A stretch of 64,000 nt of DNA, taken from assembly GCF_902506535.1 (NCBI RefSeq), contig NZ_LR733825.1, positions 499,206 to 563,205 of the forward strand, written 5' to 3'. Shown here piece by piece: positions 17,001 to 29,761 of this stretch. The position numbers and the translations under genes are program-made. Numbering within the stretch: position 1 is the first letter of the stretch; every line of letters starts with the position of its first letter. The notes beneath the pieces are model-generated. The model worked only from the letters and a program-made list of their open reading frames with translations. It was not told the DNA's origin and made no database searches. The DNA comes from Pseudomonas sp. 8Z (lineage in GTDB: Bacteria; Pseudomonadota; Gammaproteobacteria; Pseudomonadales; Pseudomonadaceae).

Positions 17001-17729
17001 TCAGGCGGGCGTCAGCTCGAACGGCGCCTGGTTGAAGCCCGTTTCGTCGATCTGCAGTGCCCAGCCCTGGCGATCCCAGTCGCCCAGCACGATGCGCCTG
17101 GCCGATTGGCCTTCGACCTCCAGCTCATGCACTGCCGGGCGGTGGGTGTGGCCATGGATCAGCGTGTGCACGCCATGGGCAGCCATCACTTGGATCACTT
17201 CCTCGGGCGTGACATCGATGATTTCGCTGGCCTTCATTTGCGTCTGTGCACGGCTTTCGTTGCGCAGCTTGCGCGCTAGCTTCTGTCGGGTGGTGAGTGG
17301 CAGATTGCGCAGGATCAGCAAAACCAGCGGATTGCGCAGCCAGCGGCGCAGCTTCATGTAGCTGACATCGAGGGTGCACAGGCTATCGCCGTGCATCAGC
17401 AGTACCGGCTCGCCATTGAACTGCACTTTGTGCGGATCGCTGAGCAGCGTACAACCTGCCTCGCGGCAGAAGCGCTTGCCGATGAGAAAGTCGCGATTGC
17501 CGTGCATCAGGTAAATGTGCGTACCGGCATCGCTCAGCTCGCGCAGGGCGCGGGCGATCTCGTGCTGGAACGGCGTCATGCCGTCGTCGCCGATCCAGAC
17601 TTCGAAGAAGTCGCCGAGGATGTACAGCGCCTCGGCCTGGCGCGCGCGCGTGGCGATAAAAAGCAGAAACGCCCGGGTGATATCCGGGCGTTTCTCTTCG
17701 AGGTGCAGATCAGAGATCAGCAGAATCAT
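17001..17729 (-). CDS. lpxH: UDP-2,3-diacylglucosamine diphosphatase LpxH
   Basis: A 242-residue metallophosphoesterase at the inner face of the membrane. It makes lipid X from UDP-2,3-diacylglucosamine in lipid A synthesis. Metal-binding motifs are [23 protein letters not shown] and MHGDSL, followed by the HGHTHRP pair. The start is just after the ppiB stop, so the two form an operon. A terminator-like hairpin is embedded in codons 12-25 (see separate entry). Confidence 0.95.
   Translation of the reverse strand: MILLISDLHLEEKRPDITRAFLLFIATRARQAEALYILGDFFEVWIGDDGMTPFQHEIARALRELSDAGTHIYLMHGNRDFLIGKRFCREAGCTLLSDPHKVQFNGEPVLLMHGDSLCTLDVSYMKLRRWLRNPLVLLILRNLPLTTRQKLARKLRNESRAQTQMKASEIIDVTPEEVIQVMAAHGVHTLIHGHTHRPAVHELEVEGQSARRIVLGDWDRQGWALQIDETGFNQAPFELTPA
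17656..17695 (-). terminator. Terminator-like hairpin inside the start of lpxH
   Basis: On the minus strand AGAAACGCCCGG pairs perfectly with CCGGGCGTTTCT over 12 bases with a seven-base loop and is followed by GCTTTTTATC. This has every feature of an intrinsic terminator but lies within the lpxH reading frame, about 35 bases after its start codon and after ppiB. Confidence 0.6.
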
Positions 17730-17733
17730 CGAC

Positions 17734-18231
17734 TTACTCGGCTACGACTTCGGCCTTCTCGATGATCACGTCTTCCACTGGAACGTCCTGGTGGCCGGCT
17801 TTCATGGTGGTGGAAACGCCTTTGATCTTCTCGACCACATCCATGCCTTCGACCACTTCACCGAATACCGCGTAGCCCCAACCCTGAACGGTCGGTGCGC
17901 TGTGGTTGAGGAAGCTGTTGTCGGCGACGTTGATGAAGAACTGCGCACTGGCCGAATGCGGCTCCATGGTACGAGCCATGGCGATGGTGCCGACCTTGTT
18001 GGCGACGCCGTTGTTGGCTTCGTTCTTGATCGGGGCGCGGGTCGGCTTCTGCTTCATGCCCGGCTCGAAACCGCCGCCCTGGATCATGAAGTTGCCGATC
18101 ACGCGGTGAAAGATGGTGCCGTCGTAATGGCCTTCCTTCACGTATTGCTCGAAGTTGGCCACGGTTTCCGGGGCCTTGTCGGCGAACAGGTTCAGGGTGA
18201 TGACGCCGTGGTTGGTGTGCAGTTTGATCAT
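17734..18231 (-). CDS. ppiB: Peptidyl-prolyl cis-trans isomerase B (cyclophilin)
   Basis: A 165-residue cytoplasmic cyclophilin with no signal peptide. Active-site motifs are [31 protein letters not shown] and [14 protein letters not shown]. It speeds proline isomerisation during folding. It is upstream of lpxH by four bases and divergent from glnS, an arrangement also seen in P. aeruginosa. Confidence 0.95.
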   Translation of the reverse strand: MIKLHTNHGVITLNLFADKAPETVANFEQYVKEGHYDGTIFHRVIGNFMIQGGGFEPGMKQKPTRAPIKNEANNGVANKVGTIAMARTMEPHSASAQFFINVADNSFLNHSAPTVQGWGYAVFGEVVEGMDVVEKIKGVSTTMKAGHQDVPVEDVIIEKAEVVAE

Positions 18232-18304
18232 GATCGTATCCGTGATGAGGCAGGTTCGAGCGGGTGGCTCGTGGGTAAACAGCCCGTGTCAGGGTGGTAT
18301 GCAC

Positions 18305-18324
18305 CCTGTCAGGGGCTTGACAGG
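18305..18324. promoter_or_regulatory. Inverted repeat in the ppiB-glnS divergent region
   Basis: CCTGTCA-GGGGCT-TGACAGG is a perfect seven-base inverted repeat. It includes TTGACA and precedes TATGAT (18332), but the spacing between those two is too short for a normal promoter. It could be an operator; no regulator is assigned. Confidence 0.35.
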
Positions 18325-18391
18325 TTGGTTATGATACGGACTTTGCCCGAAGCGGCCTACCCTGCGCCGCGCCAGTATTGTTAAGGACACC

Positions 18392-20056
18392 ATGAGCAAG
18401 CCTACCGTCGAAAAAGCTGCCAACTTCCTGCGTCCCATCGTTCAGGCAGACCTGGACAGCGGCAAGCACGCCACGATCGTGACCCGCTTCCCGCCAGAGC
18501 CCAACGGCTACCTGCACATCGGCCATGCCAAGAGCATCTGCCTGAACTTCGGCCTGGCCGAAGAATTCGGCGGCCAGTGCAACCTGCGTTTCGACGACAC
18601 CAACCCGGCCAAGGAAGACCAGGAATACATCGACGCGATCAAGGCTGACGTCGAATGGCTGGGCTTCAAGTGGGCGGGCGAAGAGCGTTACGCCTCCAGC
18701 TATTTCGACCAATTGCATGCCTGGGCTGTCGAGCTGATCAAAGCAGGCAAGGCCTTCGTCTGCGACCTCAATGCCGAAGAAATGCGCGAATACCGCGGTA
18801 GCCTGACCGAGCCGGGCAAGCACAGCCCGTTCCGCGAGCGTAGTGTCGAGGAAAACCTCGACCTGTTCGCCCGCATGAAGGCCGGTGAGTTCCCCGATGG
18901 CGCGCGTTCGCTGCGCGCCAAGATCGACATGGCCTCGCCGAACATCAACCTGCGCGACCCGATCCTCTACCGCATCCGCCACGCTCACCACCACCAGACC
19001 GGCGACAAATGGTGCATCTACCCGAGCTATGACTTCACCCATGGTCAGTCCGATGCCATCGAAGGCGTGACCCACTCCATCTGCACCCTGGAGTTCGAGG
19101 ATCACCGTCCGCTATACGAATGGTTCCTGGCCAACCTGCCGGTGCCAGCGCAGCCGCGTCAGTATGAGTTCGCCCGCCTGAACCTGAACTACACCATCAC
19201 CAGCAAGCGCAAGCTCAAGCAGCTCGTCGACGAGAAGCATGTCAATGGCTGGGACGACCCGCGCATGTCGACGCTGTCCGGCTACCGCCGCCGTGGTTAC
19301 ACCCCGGCCTCAATCCGCACCTTCTGCGACATGATCGGCGTCAACCGCGCCGGTGGTCTGGTGGATATCGGCATGCTGGAGTTCGCCATTCGTGACGATC
19401 TGGATGCCAACGCTGCGCGCGCCATGTGCGTGCTCAAGCCGCTGAAAGTGGTCATCACCAACTATCCAGAAGGTCAGGTCGAGAACCTCGAACTGCCGCG
19501 CCATCCCAAACAGGACATGGGCGTGCGCGTGCTGCCGTTCTCCCGCGAAATCTACATCGACGCCAGTGATTTCGAGGAAGTCCCGCCGGCCGGCTATAAG
19601 CGCCTGATCCCCGGTGGCGAAGTGCGCCTGCGAGGCAGCTACGTGATCCGCGCCGACGAGGCGATCAAGGATGCTGACGGCAATATCGTTGAACTGCGCT
19701 GCAGCTATGACGAGAACACCCTGGGCAAGAACCCGGAAGGGCGCAAGGTCAAGGGCGTGATCCATTGGGTGCCTGCGGCCGAGAGCGTCGAGTGCGAAGT
19801 GCGTCTGTACGATCGCCTGTTCAAGTCCGCTAACCCGGAGAAGGCCGAAGAGGGCGGCAGCTTCCTCGACAACATCAACCCGGAATCGCTGGTGGTGCTC
19901 ACCGGCTGCCGCGCCGAGCCGTCGCTGGCCCAGGCTGCTGCCGAGGATCGCTTTCAGTTCGAGCGCGAAGGCTACTTCTGCCTGGACAGGGATTCCCAGC
20001 CTGGCAAGCCGGTATTCAACCGTACCGTGACCCTGCGCGATTCTTGGGGGCAGTAA
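18392..20056 (+). CDS. glnS: Glutaminyl-tRNA synthetase
   Basis: A 554-residue class I synthetase, full length. It charges tRNA-Gln in the cytoplasm. The HIGH motif is in [12 protein letters not shown] near residue 41. The second signature, KMSKS in most class I enzymes, appears as TSKRKL near residue 270. The C-terminal beta-barrel anticodon domains follow. The TAA stop overlaps the cysS ATG by one base, so glnS and cysS are translationally coupled. Confidence 0.96.
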   Translation: MSKPTVEKAANFLRPIVQADLDSGKHATIVTRFPPEPNGYLHIGHAKSICLNFGLAEEFGGQCNLRFDDTNPAKEDQEYIDAIKADVEWLGFKWAGEERYASSYFDQLHAWAVELIKAGKAFVCDLNAEEMREYRGSLTEPGKHSPFRERSVEENLDLFARMKAGEFPDGARSLRAKIDMASPNINLRDPILYRIRHAHHHQTGDKWCIYPSYDFTHGQSDAIEGVTHSICTLEFEDHRPLYEWFLANLPVPAQPRQYEFARLNLNYTITSKRKLKQLVDEKHVNGWDDPRMSTLSGYRRRGYTPASIRTFCDMIGVNRAGGLVDIGMLEFAIRDDLDANAARAMCVLKPLKVVITNYPEGQVENLELPRHPKQDMGVRVLPFSREIYIDASDFEEVPPAGYKRLIPGGEVRLRGSYVIRADEAIKDADGNIVELRCSYDENTLGKNPEGRKVKGVIHWVPAAESVECEVRLYDRLFKSANPEKAEEGGSFLDNINPESLVVLTGCRAEPSLAQAAAEDRFQFEREGYFCLDRDSQPGKPVFNRTVTLRDSWGQ

Positions 20057-21441
20057 TGGCACTGTCGATTTACAACACGCTCAGCAAGGTCAAAGAACCT
20101 TTCAAGCCGCTAGAAGGCAACAGCGTACGCATGTACGTGTGCGGCATGACCGTTTATGACTTCTGCCATATCGGTCACGCCCGAGTGATGGTGGCGTTCG
20201 ACGTGGTCACCCGCTGGCTGCGTCAGCGCGGCTACGATGTGACCTACGTGCGTAATATCACCGACATCGACGACAAGATCATCAAGCGTGCCAATGACAA
20301 CGGCGAGCCGTTCGAAGCGCTGGTCGAGCGCATGATCGCGGCGATGCATGAGGACGAGGCGCGTCTGTCCGTGCTGCGCCCGGACATCGAGCCGCGCGCC
20401 ACCGGCCATATCGCCGGCATGCACCAGATGATCCAGACCCTGATCGACAAGGGCTTCGCCTACGCACCGGGCAACGGTGACGTGTACTACCGCGTCACTA
20501 AGTTCGAAACCTACGGCAAGCTGTCGCGGCGCAAGATCGATGAGCTGAAGATCGGCGCACGCATCGAGGTGGACGAAGTCAAGGAAGACCCGCTGGACTT
20601 CGTGCTGTGGAAAGGCGCCAAGCCGGGCGAGCCGAGCTGGGACTCGCCGTGGGGCAAGGGCCGTCCGGGCTGGCACATCGAGTGCTCGGTGATGTCCACC
20701 TGCTGCCTGGGCGAGACTTTCGACATTCACGGCGGCGGCCCGGATCTGGTTTTCCCGCACCACGAGAACGAGATCGCGCAGAGCGAGGCAGCCACTGGCA
20801 AGCAGTACGCCAATGCCTGGATGCACGCCGGCGCGGTGCGCGTCGATGGCGAGAAAATGTCCAAGAGCCTGGGCAACTTCTTCACCATCCGCGAGGTACT
20901 GGAGAAGTATCACCCGGAGGTGGTGCGCTACCTGCTGGTGTCCAGCCATTACCGCAGCCCGATCAACTACTCGGAAGACAGTCTCAAGGAAGCCAAGGGC
21001 GCTCTGGAGCGCTTCTACAATGGCCTCAAAGGCTTGCCGGAAGCCGCGCCAGCCGGTGGCGAGGCCTTCGCTGAGCGCTTCGGCGCGGCCATGGACGACG
21101 ATTTCAACTCGCCGGAAGCCTGCGCCGTGTTGTTCGAGATGATTCGTGAGGTCAACCGTCTGCGCGAATCCGACGTACAGGCCGCTGCCGGTCTGGCGGC
21201 GCAGCTCAAGCAACTGGCTGGCGTGCTCGGTGTGCTGCAGTTGGAGCCGGAGGCATTCCTCCAGGCTGGCGCTGCCGGTAAGGTCAATGCCGCCGAAGTG
21301 GAGGCGCTGATCGCTGCGCGTCTGCAGGCTCGCGCCGACAAGAACTGGGCAGAAAGCGACCGCATCCGCGACCAGATCACCGCCATGGGCGTGGTGTTGG
21401 AAGACGGCAAGGGCGGCACCACCTGGCGCCTGGCCGAATAA
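20056..21441 (+). CDS. cysS: Cysteinyl-tRNA synthetase
   Basis: A 461-residue class I synthetase that charges tRNA-Cys. The HIGH motif is [13 protein letters not shown] is in [10 protein letters not shown], and zinc ligands include Cys28 in YVCGMTVYD and the later CSVMS and HHENE motifs. The start at 20056 is chosen because it overlaps the glnS stop and begins [11 protein letters not shown], as in relatives. A strong terminator follows. Confidence 0.96.
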   Translation: MALSIYNTLSKVKEPFKPLEGNSVRMYVCGMTVYDFCHIGHARVMVAFDVVTRWLRQRGYDVTYVRNITDIDDKIIKRANDNGEPFEALVERMIAAMHEDEARLSVLRPDIEPRATGHIAGMHQMIQTLIDKGFAYAPGNGDVYYRVTKFETYGKLSRRKIDELKIGARIEVDEVKEDPLDFVLWKGAKPGEPSWDSPWGKGRPGWHIECSVMSTCCLGETFDIHGGGPDLVFPHHENEIAQSEAATGKQYANAWMHAGAVRVDGEKMSKSLGNFFTIREVLEKYHPEVVRYLLVSSHYRSPINYSEDSLKEAKGALERFYNGLKGLPEAAPAGGEAFAERFGAAMDDDFNSPEACAVLFEMIREVNRLRESDVQAAAGLAAQLKQLAGVLGVLQLEPEAFLQAGAAGKVNAAEVEALIAARLQARADKNWAESDRIRDQITAMGVVLEDGKGGTTWRLAE

Positions 21442-21453
21442 GGCTGGAGCTCA

Positions 21454-21490
21454 ACGACAAAGGCCGCTCTTCAGCGGCCTTTGTCGTTTC
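21454..21490. terminator. Terminator after cysS
   Basis: ACGACAAAGGCCGCT pairs with AGCGGCCTTTGTCGT, a perfect 15-base stem with a four-base loop followed by TTTC. It closes the glnS-cysS operon. Confidence 0.85.
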
Positions 21491-21503
21491 TGTATCCCCC
21501 GGC

Positions 21504-21601
21504 GTAGGGTGTGCTGTGCTCACGCGTATCCTGGATGCAACCCATGGTTCCCGGATTTCATCTGGGCTATAGAGGGGCGGTGGTGTGTATAGCGCACCCT
21601 A
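21504..21601. repeat. GTAGGGTG...CACCCTA intergenic repeat
   Basis: A roughly 98-base element bounded by GTAGGGTGTGCT and AGCGCACCCTAA. Its core (GGATGCAACCCATGG then CCCGGATTTCATCTGGGCTA) recurs at 23291-23355. It lies between cysS and the lipoprotein gene and marks the start of the accessory segment. Confidence 0.65.
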
Positions 21602-21688
21602 ATTTATTGGCAGCCTTCCGGCAGGGTAATCAGCTCTCCGGTGAACTCGTCGACGCGTGTGGTCGCAGTCGATGAATGTGCAAGCAGT

Positions 21689-22837
21689 TCATTGCTTGTT
21701 GCCTTTGGCTTGCGTGTTTCTGTCCTCTTCGATCGCCTGTGGCAGGGTTTTCAGATATTCAACAGAGGCTTCTTTATCCTTACTCAATTGTTCCAGGAAC
21801 TGCGCTGCTTTGGCCGAGGCGTCTTGAGTTAATGCTTGAACGTGATCTTCACGGGCAACGCGTACGAGTAGCCAAGAGCGATCCTTGTAAACCCGGTAAG
21901 GCTGATTGGGCGCATCTTTTATTGCCAGTAGAGGATTGTATTTACCCTGGCTGACACGAAGTTTTTCAAAGGGTGGAAGCTGGTCACGATTTTCTTCTCG
22001 AACGATAACGTAGTACCCCTCTCGCAGGGGGGCATGGGCAGTGACGCGCTTTTGGATGGTCTTGCTGTCTTTCTTCGTTTTTCCAGAGTATGGCGGGTCG
22101 AATTCAACTTGGTAGCGAAGTTCAATGTCATCGCCGTTCGCGCCTAGTAGCGCCCCTCCGAGAGTATTCAAGAGATTGAGTACAGGAGTGCCCGGAGCAT
22201 AGGCTGCACTGCCGATCTTGGCCAGTTCCTGAAGCAGTTGACGGCTCTGGGCGCTTTCGTCGTTGTCCAGTTCGAGGATTGCCCAGTCCATGAAAAACGA
22301 CCCGCCTTCGTAGGTCTTCGGACCATAGACGGGAATATTCAATGCGTTGATGAGTTGGCCACTCTCTCGAATGTCTTCGTTGTAATAAACAATTCGGCCA
22401 TTGCGTTGTATGTCTGCGGGGTTGAATGTCAGCCCTGCCACTGCATCGTTGCGCTCTCCCGCATTGACGATGATGGCGATTTCTCCTCTTGTGTAATTGG
22501 TGACGCCTAGCAGGCTTGTGTTGCCATCGCCGCCTTCACAAGGCGAGGCGTCTGTATTGCTTCTGGAAAACCAGTCTCTGGGACCGCTACTCTCGCGGAA
22601 ATCGCAAACGTATGCCGAAATCAACTTGATGGAGAACGCTTCTCCCTTTTCGATGGGATGGTCGTTGGCTTGAGGGTTTCTGCCCGAATCTGGAATGAAT
22701 ATGCTGCGAATTTGTTTGCCATCGGGGGAGTGTGCTATCTGTGTCGCGCCTTCGTTGTGATGAAGGCCTTGTACGCAACCAGCTAGTGCTAACAGAGTCG
22801 CAGAGCAGATCCAGTACCTAGAGAGTCTTCGTTTCAT
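21689..22837 (-). CDS. Lipoprotein of unknown function
   Basis: A 382-residue protein with a lipoprotein signal peptide (MKRRLSRYWICSATLLALAGC, lipobox LAGC). The mature part has no domain I recognise. It includes a Gly/Ser-rich region near residues 85-110, two cysteines (near 79 and 99), a stretch ETYEGGSFFMDWAILELDNDE-like around residue 175, and a charged C-terminal tail. A sampled line is about 47% GC, against about 60% for neighbours, suggesting acquired DNA. The ribosome-binding site is weak (CAGGGA). Confidence 0.78.
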   Translation of the reverse strand: MKRRLSRYWICSATLLALAGCVQGLHHNEGATQIAHSPDGKQIRSIFIPDSGRNPQANDHPIEKGEAFSIKLISAYVCDFRESSGPRDWFSRSNTDASPCEGGDGNTSLLGVTNYTRGEIAIIVNAGERNDAVAGLTFNPADIQRNGRIVYYNEDIRESGQLINALNIPVYGPKTYEGGSFFMDWAILELDNDESAQSRQLLQELAKIGSAAYAPGTPVLNLLNTLGGALLGANGDDIELRYQVEFDPPYSGKTKKDSKTIQKRVTAHAPLREGYYVIVREENRDQLPPFEKLRVSQGKYNPLLAIKDAPNQPYRVYKDRSWLLVRVAREDHVQALTQDASAKAAQFLEQLSKDKEASVEYLKTLPQAIEEDRNTQAKGNKQ

Positions 22838-23005
22838 CGCTTGGGCATCCCTGTACGTGGTTATTCCAGGGAGAAAGCTAGATGAGATCTGGCTGATTGC
22901 AAGGCGCCATGAGCGTGAGTTGTATTCGGCTGGTCTGTTTTCCAGGGATACCCTGAAAATCAGTCATGCTTACTTGCGTGAAGGGGATTCCAGGTTTTCC
23001 GTGAC

Positions 23006-23300
23006 TCACCTGTCGAGCTGGCGCAAGTGCTGAAGCCACTGCTTAGCCCGCGCGGGATGATGGCTATATTCGATTTTCAGCCTCTGCTCGCGCAGGCGTT
23101 TGTGCAGGGGGTTGTGGCTCAGGCCAAGATGGCGGGCCAGGCAGGAGATATTGCCGCCGCAGGCCTGGTACTGGCTGGTCAGGTCGTTGGGTCAGCTTCG
23201 GCTAGCGGTTGCGTGGTTGCATCGGTTGGCAGGTCGGGGAAGAAATCGTCCGGTAGATGCTCGGTGCGAATGGTTTGGTTATCAGCGAGCGTAGCTCGGA
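23006..23300 (-). pseudogene. Decayed C-terminal tail of an AcoR-type sigma-54 activator
   Basis: The minus strand encodes IRTEHLPDDFFPDLP and, after a frameshift near 23180, QACGGNISCLARHLGLSHNP. These match the end of the intact activator encoded at 24608-26443 (IRAEHLPDDFFTDLP; LACGGNISYLARHLGLSRNT). No AAA+ domain is present: upstream the homology stops at an intergenic repeat. Many synonymous differences show that it is a divergent homologue, not a recent copy. The remaining 22838-23005 stretch holds nothing I can support. Confidence 0.8.
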
Positions 23301-23355
23301 TGCAAGCCGGGGATGGTTGGCGCTCGCCATGGCCCCCGGATTTTATCCGGGCTAC
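23291..23355. repeat. GTAGCTCGGATG...ATCCGGGCTAC repeat
   Basis: An inverted-repeat element bounded by GTAGCTCGGAT and ATCCGGGCTAC, sharing its core with the copy at 21504-21601. It separates the beta-lactamase gene from the regulator remnant. Confidence 0.65.
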
Positions 23356-23374
23356 GGGGGGGGCAGGCCGGGTC

Positions 23375-24526
<1,152 letters not shown>

Positions 24527-24607
24527 TCATGGCGGGATTGTGCGAGCTGCTCAGTGCGACATTGCAGTGGCAAATGTATGGCTTGGGCCGGATCTTCGAA
24601 CAAAGGT

Positions 24608-26443
24608 TCAGGTTCTGACGCCCTGTTCACGCAGGCGCTTGTACAGGGTGTTGCGGCTCAGGCCAAGGTGGCGCGCCAGGTAGGAAATGTTGCCGCCACA
24701 GGCCAGGTATTGGCTGGCCAGATCGTCGCTGTCCGCCGCGGGCAGTGACGGCTGCGGCGCTGCGCTGGGCAGGTCGGTGAAGAAGTCGTCCGGCAGGTGT
24801 TCGGCGCGAATCGGCTGGTCGTCGGCCATGGCCAGCGCGACGCGCAGCACGCTGCTGAGCTGGCGCAGGTTGCCCGGCCAGGGGTGACGCTGGAACAGTT
24901 CGAGTACCTCGCGACTGAGCCCCGCCCACTGTCTGGGTTCACGGTGCTGTTCCCAGAGTTTCTGGAACAGGGCCGCCTTGTCGGTGCGTTCGCGCAGCGG
25001 CGGCAGCTCCAGGTTCAGGCCGCTGATGCGGTAGTAGAGGTCGGCGCGAAACTGGCCGTTGTCGATGTCCTGGCGCAACGGGCGGTTGGTGGCGGAGATC
25101 AGGCGTACGTCCACCGGGTGCAACTCGCTGCTGCCCAGCGGCTGCACGCAGCGTTCCTGCAGGACGCGCAACAATCGGGCCTGGACGCGCAGCGGCATGT
25201 CGCCGATTTCGTCGAGAAACAGCGTGCCCTTGTGCGCCTTGCGAATCAGGCCGACATGGCCCTTGTGGCTGGCGCCGGTGAAGGCGCCTTTCTCGTAGCC
25301 GAACAGCTCCGATTCCACCAACTCTGCCGGAATGGCGGCGCAGTTGACCGCGATAAAGGCCTGGCTGGCGCGTGAGCTGGAGCGGTGTAAAGCCTTGACG
25401 AAGACCTCCTTGCCGGCGCCGGTTTCACCCTGTACCAGAATCGGAATGTCTTTCTCCAGCAGGCGCTCGGCCTGGCGAATGGCTTTGTCCACTCGCGCAT
25501 CGCCCAGGTTGAGTGCGTGCAGGTGCGGCTCTTGCTCACTATTGGTTGTGACGGGCGGGCGGAAGTCGCGAGGTCGAACGGGTGCTGGCCGGGTAGGGCG
25601 GCGTACCCGCGCGTGGAAGCGAAATTGGCCGCTGCTGCGTAGGCTGAAAGGCTGGTCGTCTGGCTGGTTGAGCAGTTGTTGCAGCGGTACGTCGAATAGT
25701 TGCTCGATGGCGCAGTAGGTAAGCGGTTGTCCGAGCAGGTTGTCGGCGCGGCGGTTGGCCGATACCACGTGGCCTTGCTCGTCGAACACCACCAGCCCGG
25801 CCCAGGGGCTGTCGAGGTTGTTCAAGCTGGTATTGAAGCTGAGCAGGTGGTACTGCTCAGCGAACAGCTTGAGGATCAGCCGGTTCTCCACCGACTGGCT
25901 CATCATCTTGACCATGCCAAGGGTGTGCGCGGGCGGCAGGTAGCTGTCGCTGGACACGTCGAGCACGGCGATCATGCGCCGCTGTTCGTCGAAGATTGGC
26001 GAGGCCGAACCGGTCATGAAACGATTGGCCTTGAGAAAGTGCTCGTCGTGCTGGATATGCACGGCCTGGCCGCAACTGAGCGCGGTGCCGATGGCATTGG
26101 TGCCGGTGTAGCGCTCCAGCCAACTGGCGCCCGCGACGAAGCCAGCGGCCTGGCGCGGTTCGATGAAGCGTTGGTCGCCCCAGGACTGTAACACCCGGCC
26201 CTGTTCGTCAGTGAGCATGATCAGGCAGTTGGAGTTGGCCAGGATGGTGCCGTAATAGGGCAGCACTTCCTGGTGAGTGGTCTGTACCAGCGTCTGGCGG
26301 CTTTCCAGTAGCGCCGAGAGTTCACTGGCAGGGGGCGGGTCGAAGCAGGGTGGGCTCTGGTGAGTCAAGCCGTAGTCACGGCAGCGCGACCAGGACTGTT
26401 CGATGATGCTGTCGTGCGCTTGCGCGCGGGCCGCTTCTGTCAT
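24608..26443 (-). CDS. AcoR-type sigma-54-dependent activator
   Basis: A 611-residue enhancer-binding protein. The N-terminal part (IIEQSWSRCRDYGL) is typical of AcoR relatives and leads into a GAF domain (about 60-190) and a PAS-like region (about 210-280). The AAA+ domain has Walker A GETGAGKEV, the sigma-54 contact loop GAFTGA, and Walker B GTLFLDEIGD. A Fis-type helix-turn-helix ends the protein (NISYLARHLGLSRNTLYKRL). The start at 26443 is chosen over an upstream one because it begins the conserved fold. The divergent ABC transporter operon has a sigma-54 promoter and is the likely target. Confidence 0.92.
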   Translation of the reverse strand: MTEAARAQAHDSIIEQSWSRCRDYGLTHQSPPCFDPPPASELSALLESRQTLVQTTHQEVLPYYGTILANSNCLIMLTDEQGRVLQSWGDQRFIEPRQAAGFVAGASWLERYTGTNAIGTALSCGQAVHIQHDEHFLKANRFMTGSASPIFDEQRRMIAVLDVSSDSYLPPAHTLGMVKMMSQSVENRLILKLFAEQYHLLSFNTSLNNLDSPWAGLVVFDEQGHVVSANRRADNLLGQPLTYCAIEQLFDVPLQQLLNQPDDQPFSLRSSGQFRFHARVRRPTRPAPVRPRDFRPPVTTNSEQEPHLHALNLGDARVDKAIRQAERLLEKDIPILVQGETGAGKEVFVKALHRSSSRASQAFIAVNCAAIPAELVESELFGYEKGAFTGASHKGHVGLIRKAHKGTLFLDEIGDMPLRVQARLLRVLQERCVQPLGSSELHPVDVRLISATNRPLRQDIDNGQFRADLYYRISGLNLELPPLRERTDKAALFQKLWEQHREPRQWAGLSREVLELFQRHPWPGNLRQLSSVLRVALAMADDQPIRAEHLPDDFFTDLPSAAPQPSLPAADSDDLASQYLACGGNISYLARHLGLSRNTLYKRLREQGVRT

Positions 26444-26493
26444 GTGCGATCTCTTCTTGTAATTTCGCGATCTGCGTCGCGTTCGCCCAGTTT

Positions 26494-26563
26494 TGTTCAA
26501 AACTGCTCAAAGTCAACAGTCAAAGTGTTCAGTTGTTCATGTCTGACTGTTCAAAATTGTTCG
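26494..26563. promoter_or_regulatory. Repeated TGTTCA boxes, likely activator-binding region
   Basis: TGTTCA or a one-base variant occurs at 26494, 26504, 26526, 26534, 26548 and 26558. Two 16-base units, TGTTCAAAACTGCTCA (26494) and TGTTCAAAATTGTTCG (26548), are near-copies. They lie 80-150 bases upstream of the -24 element of the transporter operon, and between it and the activator gene. Confidence 0.6.
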
Positions 26564-26640
26564 GTGGCAGAGTCGTGCTTTTTCGTGTTTAGGCGTCTTT
26601 CTCTCTGTTTTTCAGATAGATAGATAAGCAAATAAAGCCC

Positions 26641-26656
26641 TGGCACGCTTGTCGCT
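26641..26656 (+). promoter_or_regulatory. Sigma-54 promoter of the glycerol-type ABC operon
   Basis: TGGCACGCTTGTCGCT has a perfect TGGCACG -24 element and GG-N10-GC spacing; the -12 element is TCGC rather than TTGC. It lies 46 bases before the first start codon and faces the sigma-54 activator gene. Confidence 0.72.
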
Positions 26657-26701
26657 ATAGGTGTTCGTAACCGAATGGCACGACAAGAAAAAGGACAGGC
26701 C

Positions 26702-27795
<1,094 letters not shown>

Positions 27796-27796
<1 letters not shown>

Positions 27797-28889
27797 TGGC
27801 CGAGATTCGTTTGCACAACCTAGCGCACAGCTACAGCGCTGCGCCGAACGCGCCGCAGGATTATGCGATTCGCGAGATGAACCACGTCTGGCAGCAGGGC
27901 GGTGCCTATGCACTGCTGGGGCCGTCGGGCTGCGGCAAGTCGACCCTGCTCAATATCATCTCCGGCCTGCTCAGCCCCTCCCAGGGGGAGGTGCAGTTCG
28001 ATGGCAAGGCGGTCAACACGCTGTCGCCGCAAGCGCGCAATATCGCCCAGGTTTTCCAGTTTCCGGTGGTCTACGACACCATGACGGTGTTCGACAACCT
28101 GGCCTTCCCGCTGCGTAACCAGGGCATGAACGAGGCCCGGGTGATGAGCAAGGTGCACGAGATCGCCGAGGTGCTCGAACTTCATCCGTTGCTACATAAG
28201 AAGGCGCGTAACCTCACCGCCGACGAGAAGCAGAAGGTGTCCATGGGCCGTGGCCTGGTGCGTGACGATGTATCGGCGATCCTCTTCGACGAACCGCTGA
28301 CAGTGATCGACCCGCACCTGAAGTGGAAGCTGCGGCGCAAGCTCAAGCAGATCCACGAGCAGTTCAACATCACCATGGTTTACGTCACCCACGACCAACT
28401 GGAGGCCTCCACCTTCGCCGACAAGATCGCGGTGATGTACGGCGGGCAGATCGTCCAGTTCGGTACGCCGCGCGAGCTGTTCGAGCGCCCCGGACACACC
28501 TTCGTCGGCTATTTCATCGGCAGCCCTGGGATGAACCTGATCGAGGTGCAGCGCTGTGAGGGTGGGGTACGTTTCGCCGATACCGTGCTGCCGCTGCCGG
28601 ACGCACTCAACCAGCGCTTGGCCGAACTGGGCGGCAAGCGCCTGAAGATGGGGATTCGCCCCGAGTTCGTGCACATCTGGGATGGCGCCTACGAAGACGC
28701 GCTGTGTGGCCAGGTGCTGCATGTCGAGGATCTGGGCACCTACAAGATCCTTACCTTCGACCTCGATGGCCAAGTGCTCAAGGCGCGCCTGCAGGAAGAC
28801 CAGCCAGTGCCGCGCGAGCAGGTGTATCTGAGCTTTCCGGCGCAGTGGCTGATGCTCTACGCCGATGACTACCTGGTGGAGGTGGCGCC

Positions 28890-28893
<4 letters not shown>
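27796..28893 (+). CDS. ABC transporter ATP-binding protein, GlpT-like
   Basis: A 365-residue ABC ATPase with intact Walker A (GPSGCGKST), Walker B (AILFDEPLTVID) and H-loop (YVTHDQLEA). The signature region is divergent: LTADEKQKVSMGRGL replaces LSGGQ. This complements the partner ATPase, whose signature is normal but whose H-loop is altered, so the pair may form one good and one degenerate site. Its start overlaps the previous stop by one base. Confidence 0.85.
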
Positions 28894-29753
<860 letters not shown>

Positions 29754-29761
29754 GGCCGACC

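Noticed and set aside
18318..18337. TTGACA with TATGAT as a glnS promoter.
   Set aside because: Only seven bases separate the hexamers; they cannot serve as -35 and -10 of the same promoter.
20110..21213. A 367-codon open frame opposite cysS.
   Set aside because: Antisense shadow of a conserved synthetase gene.
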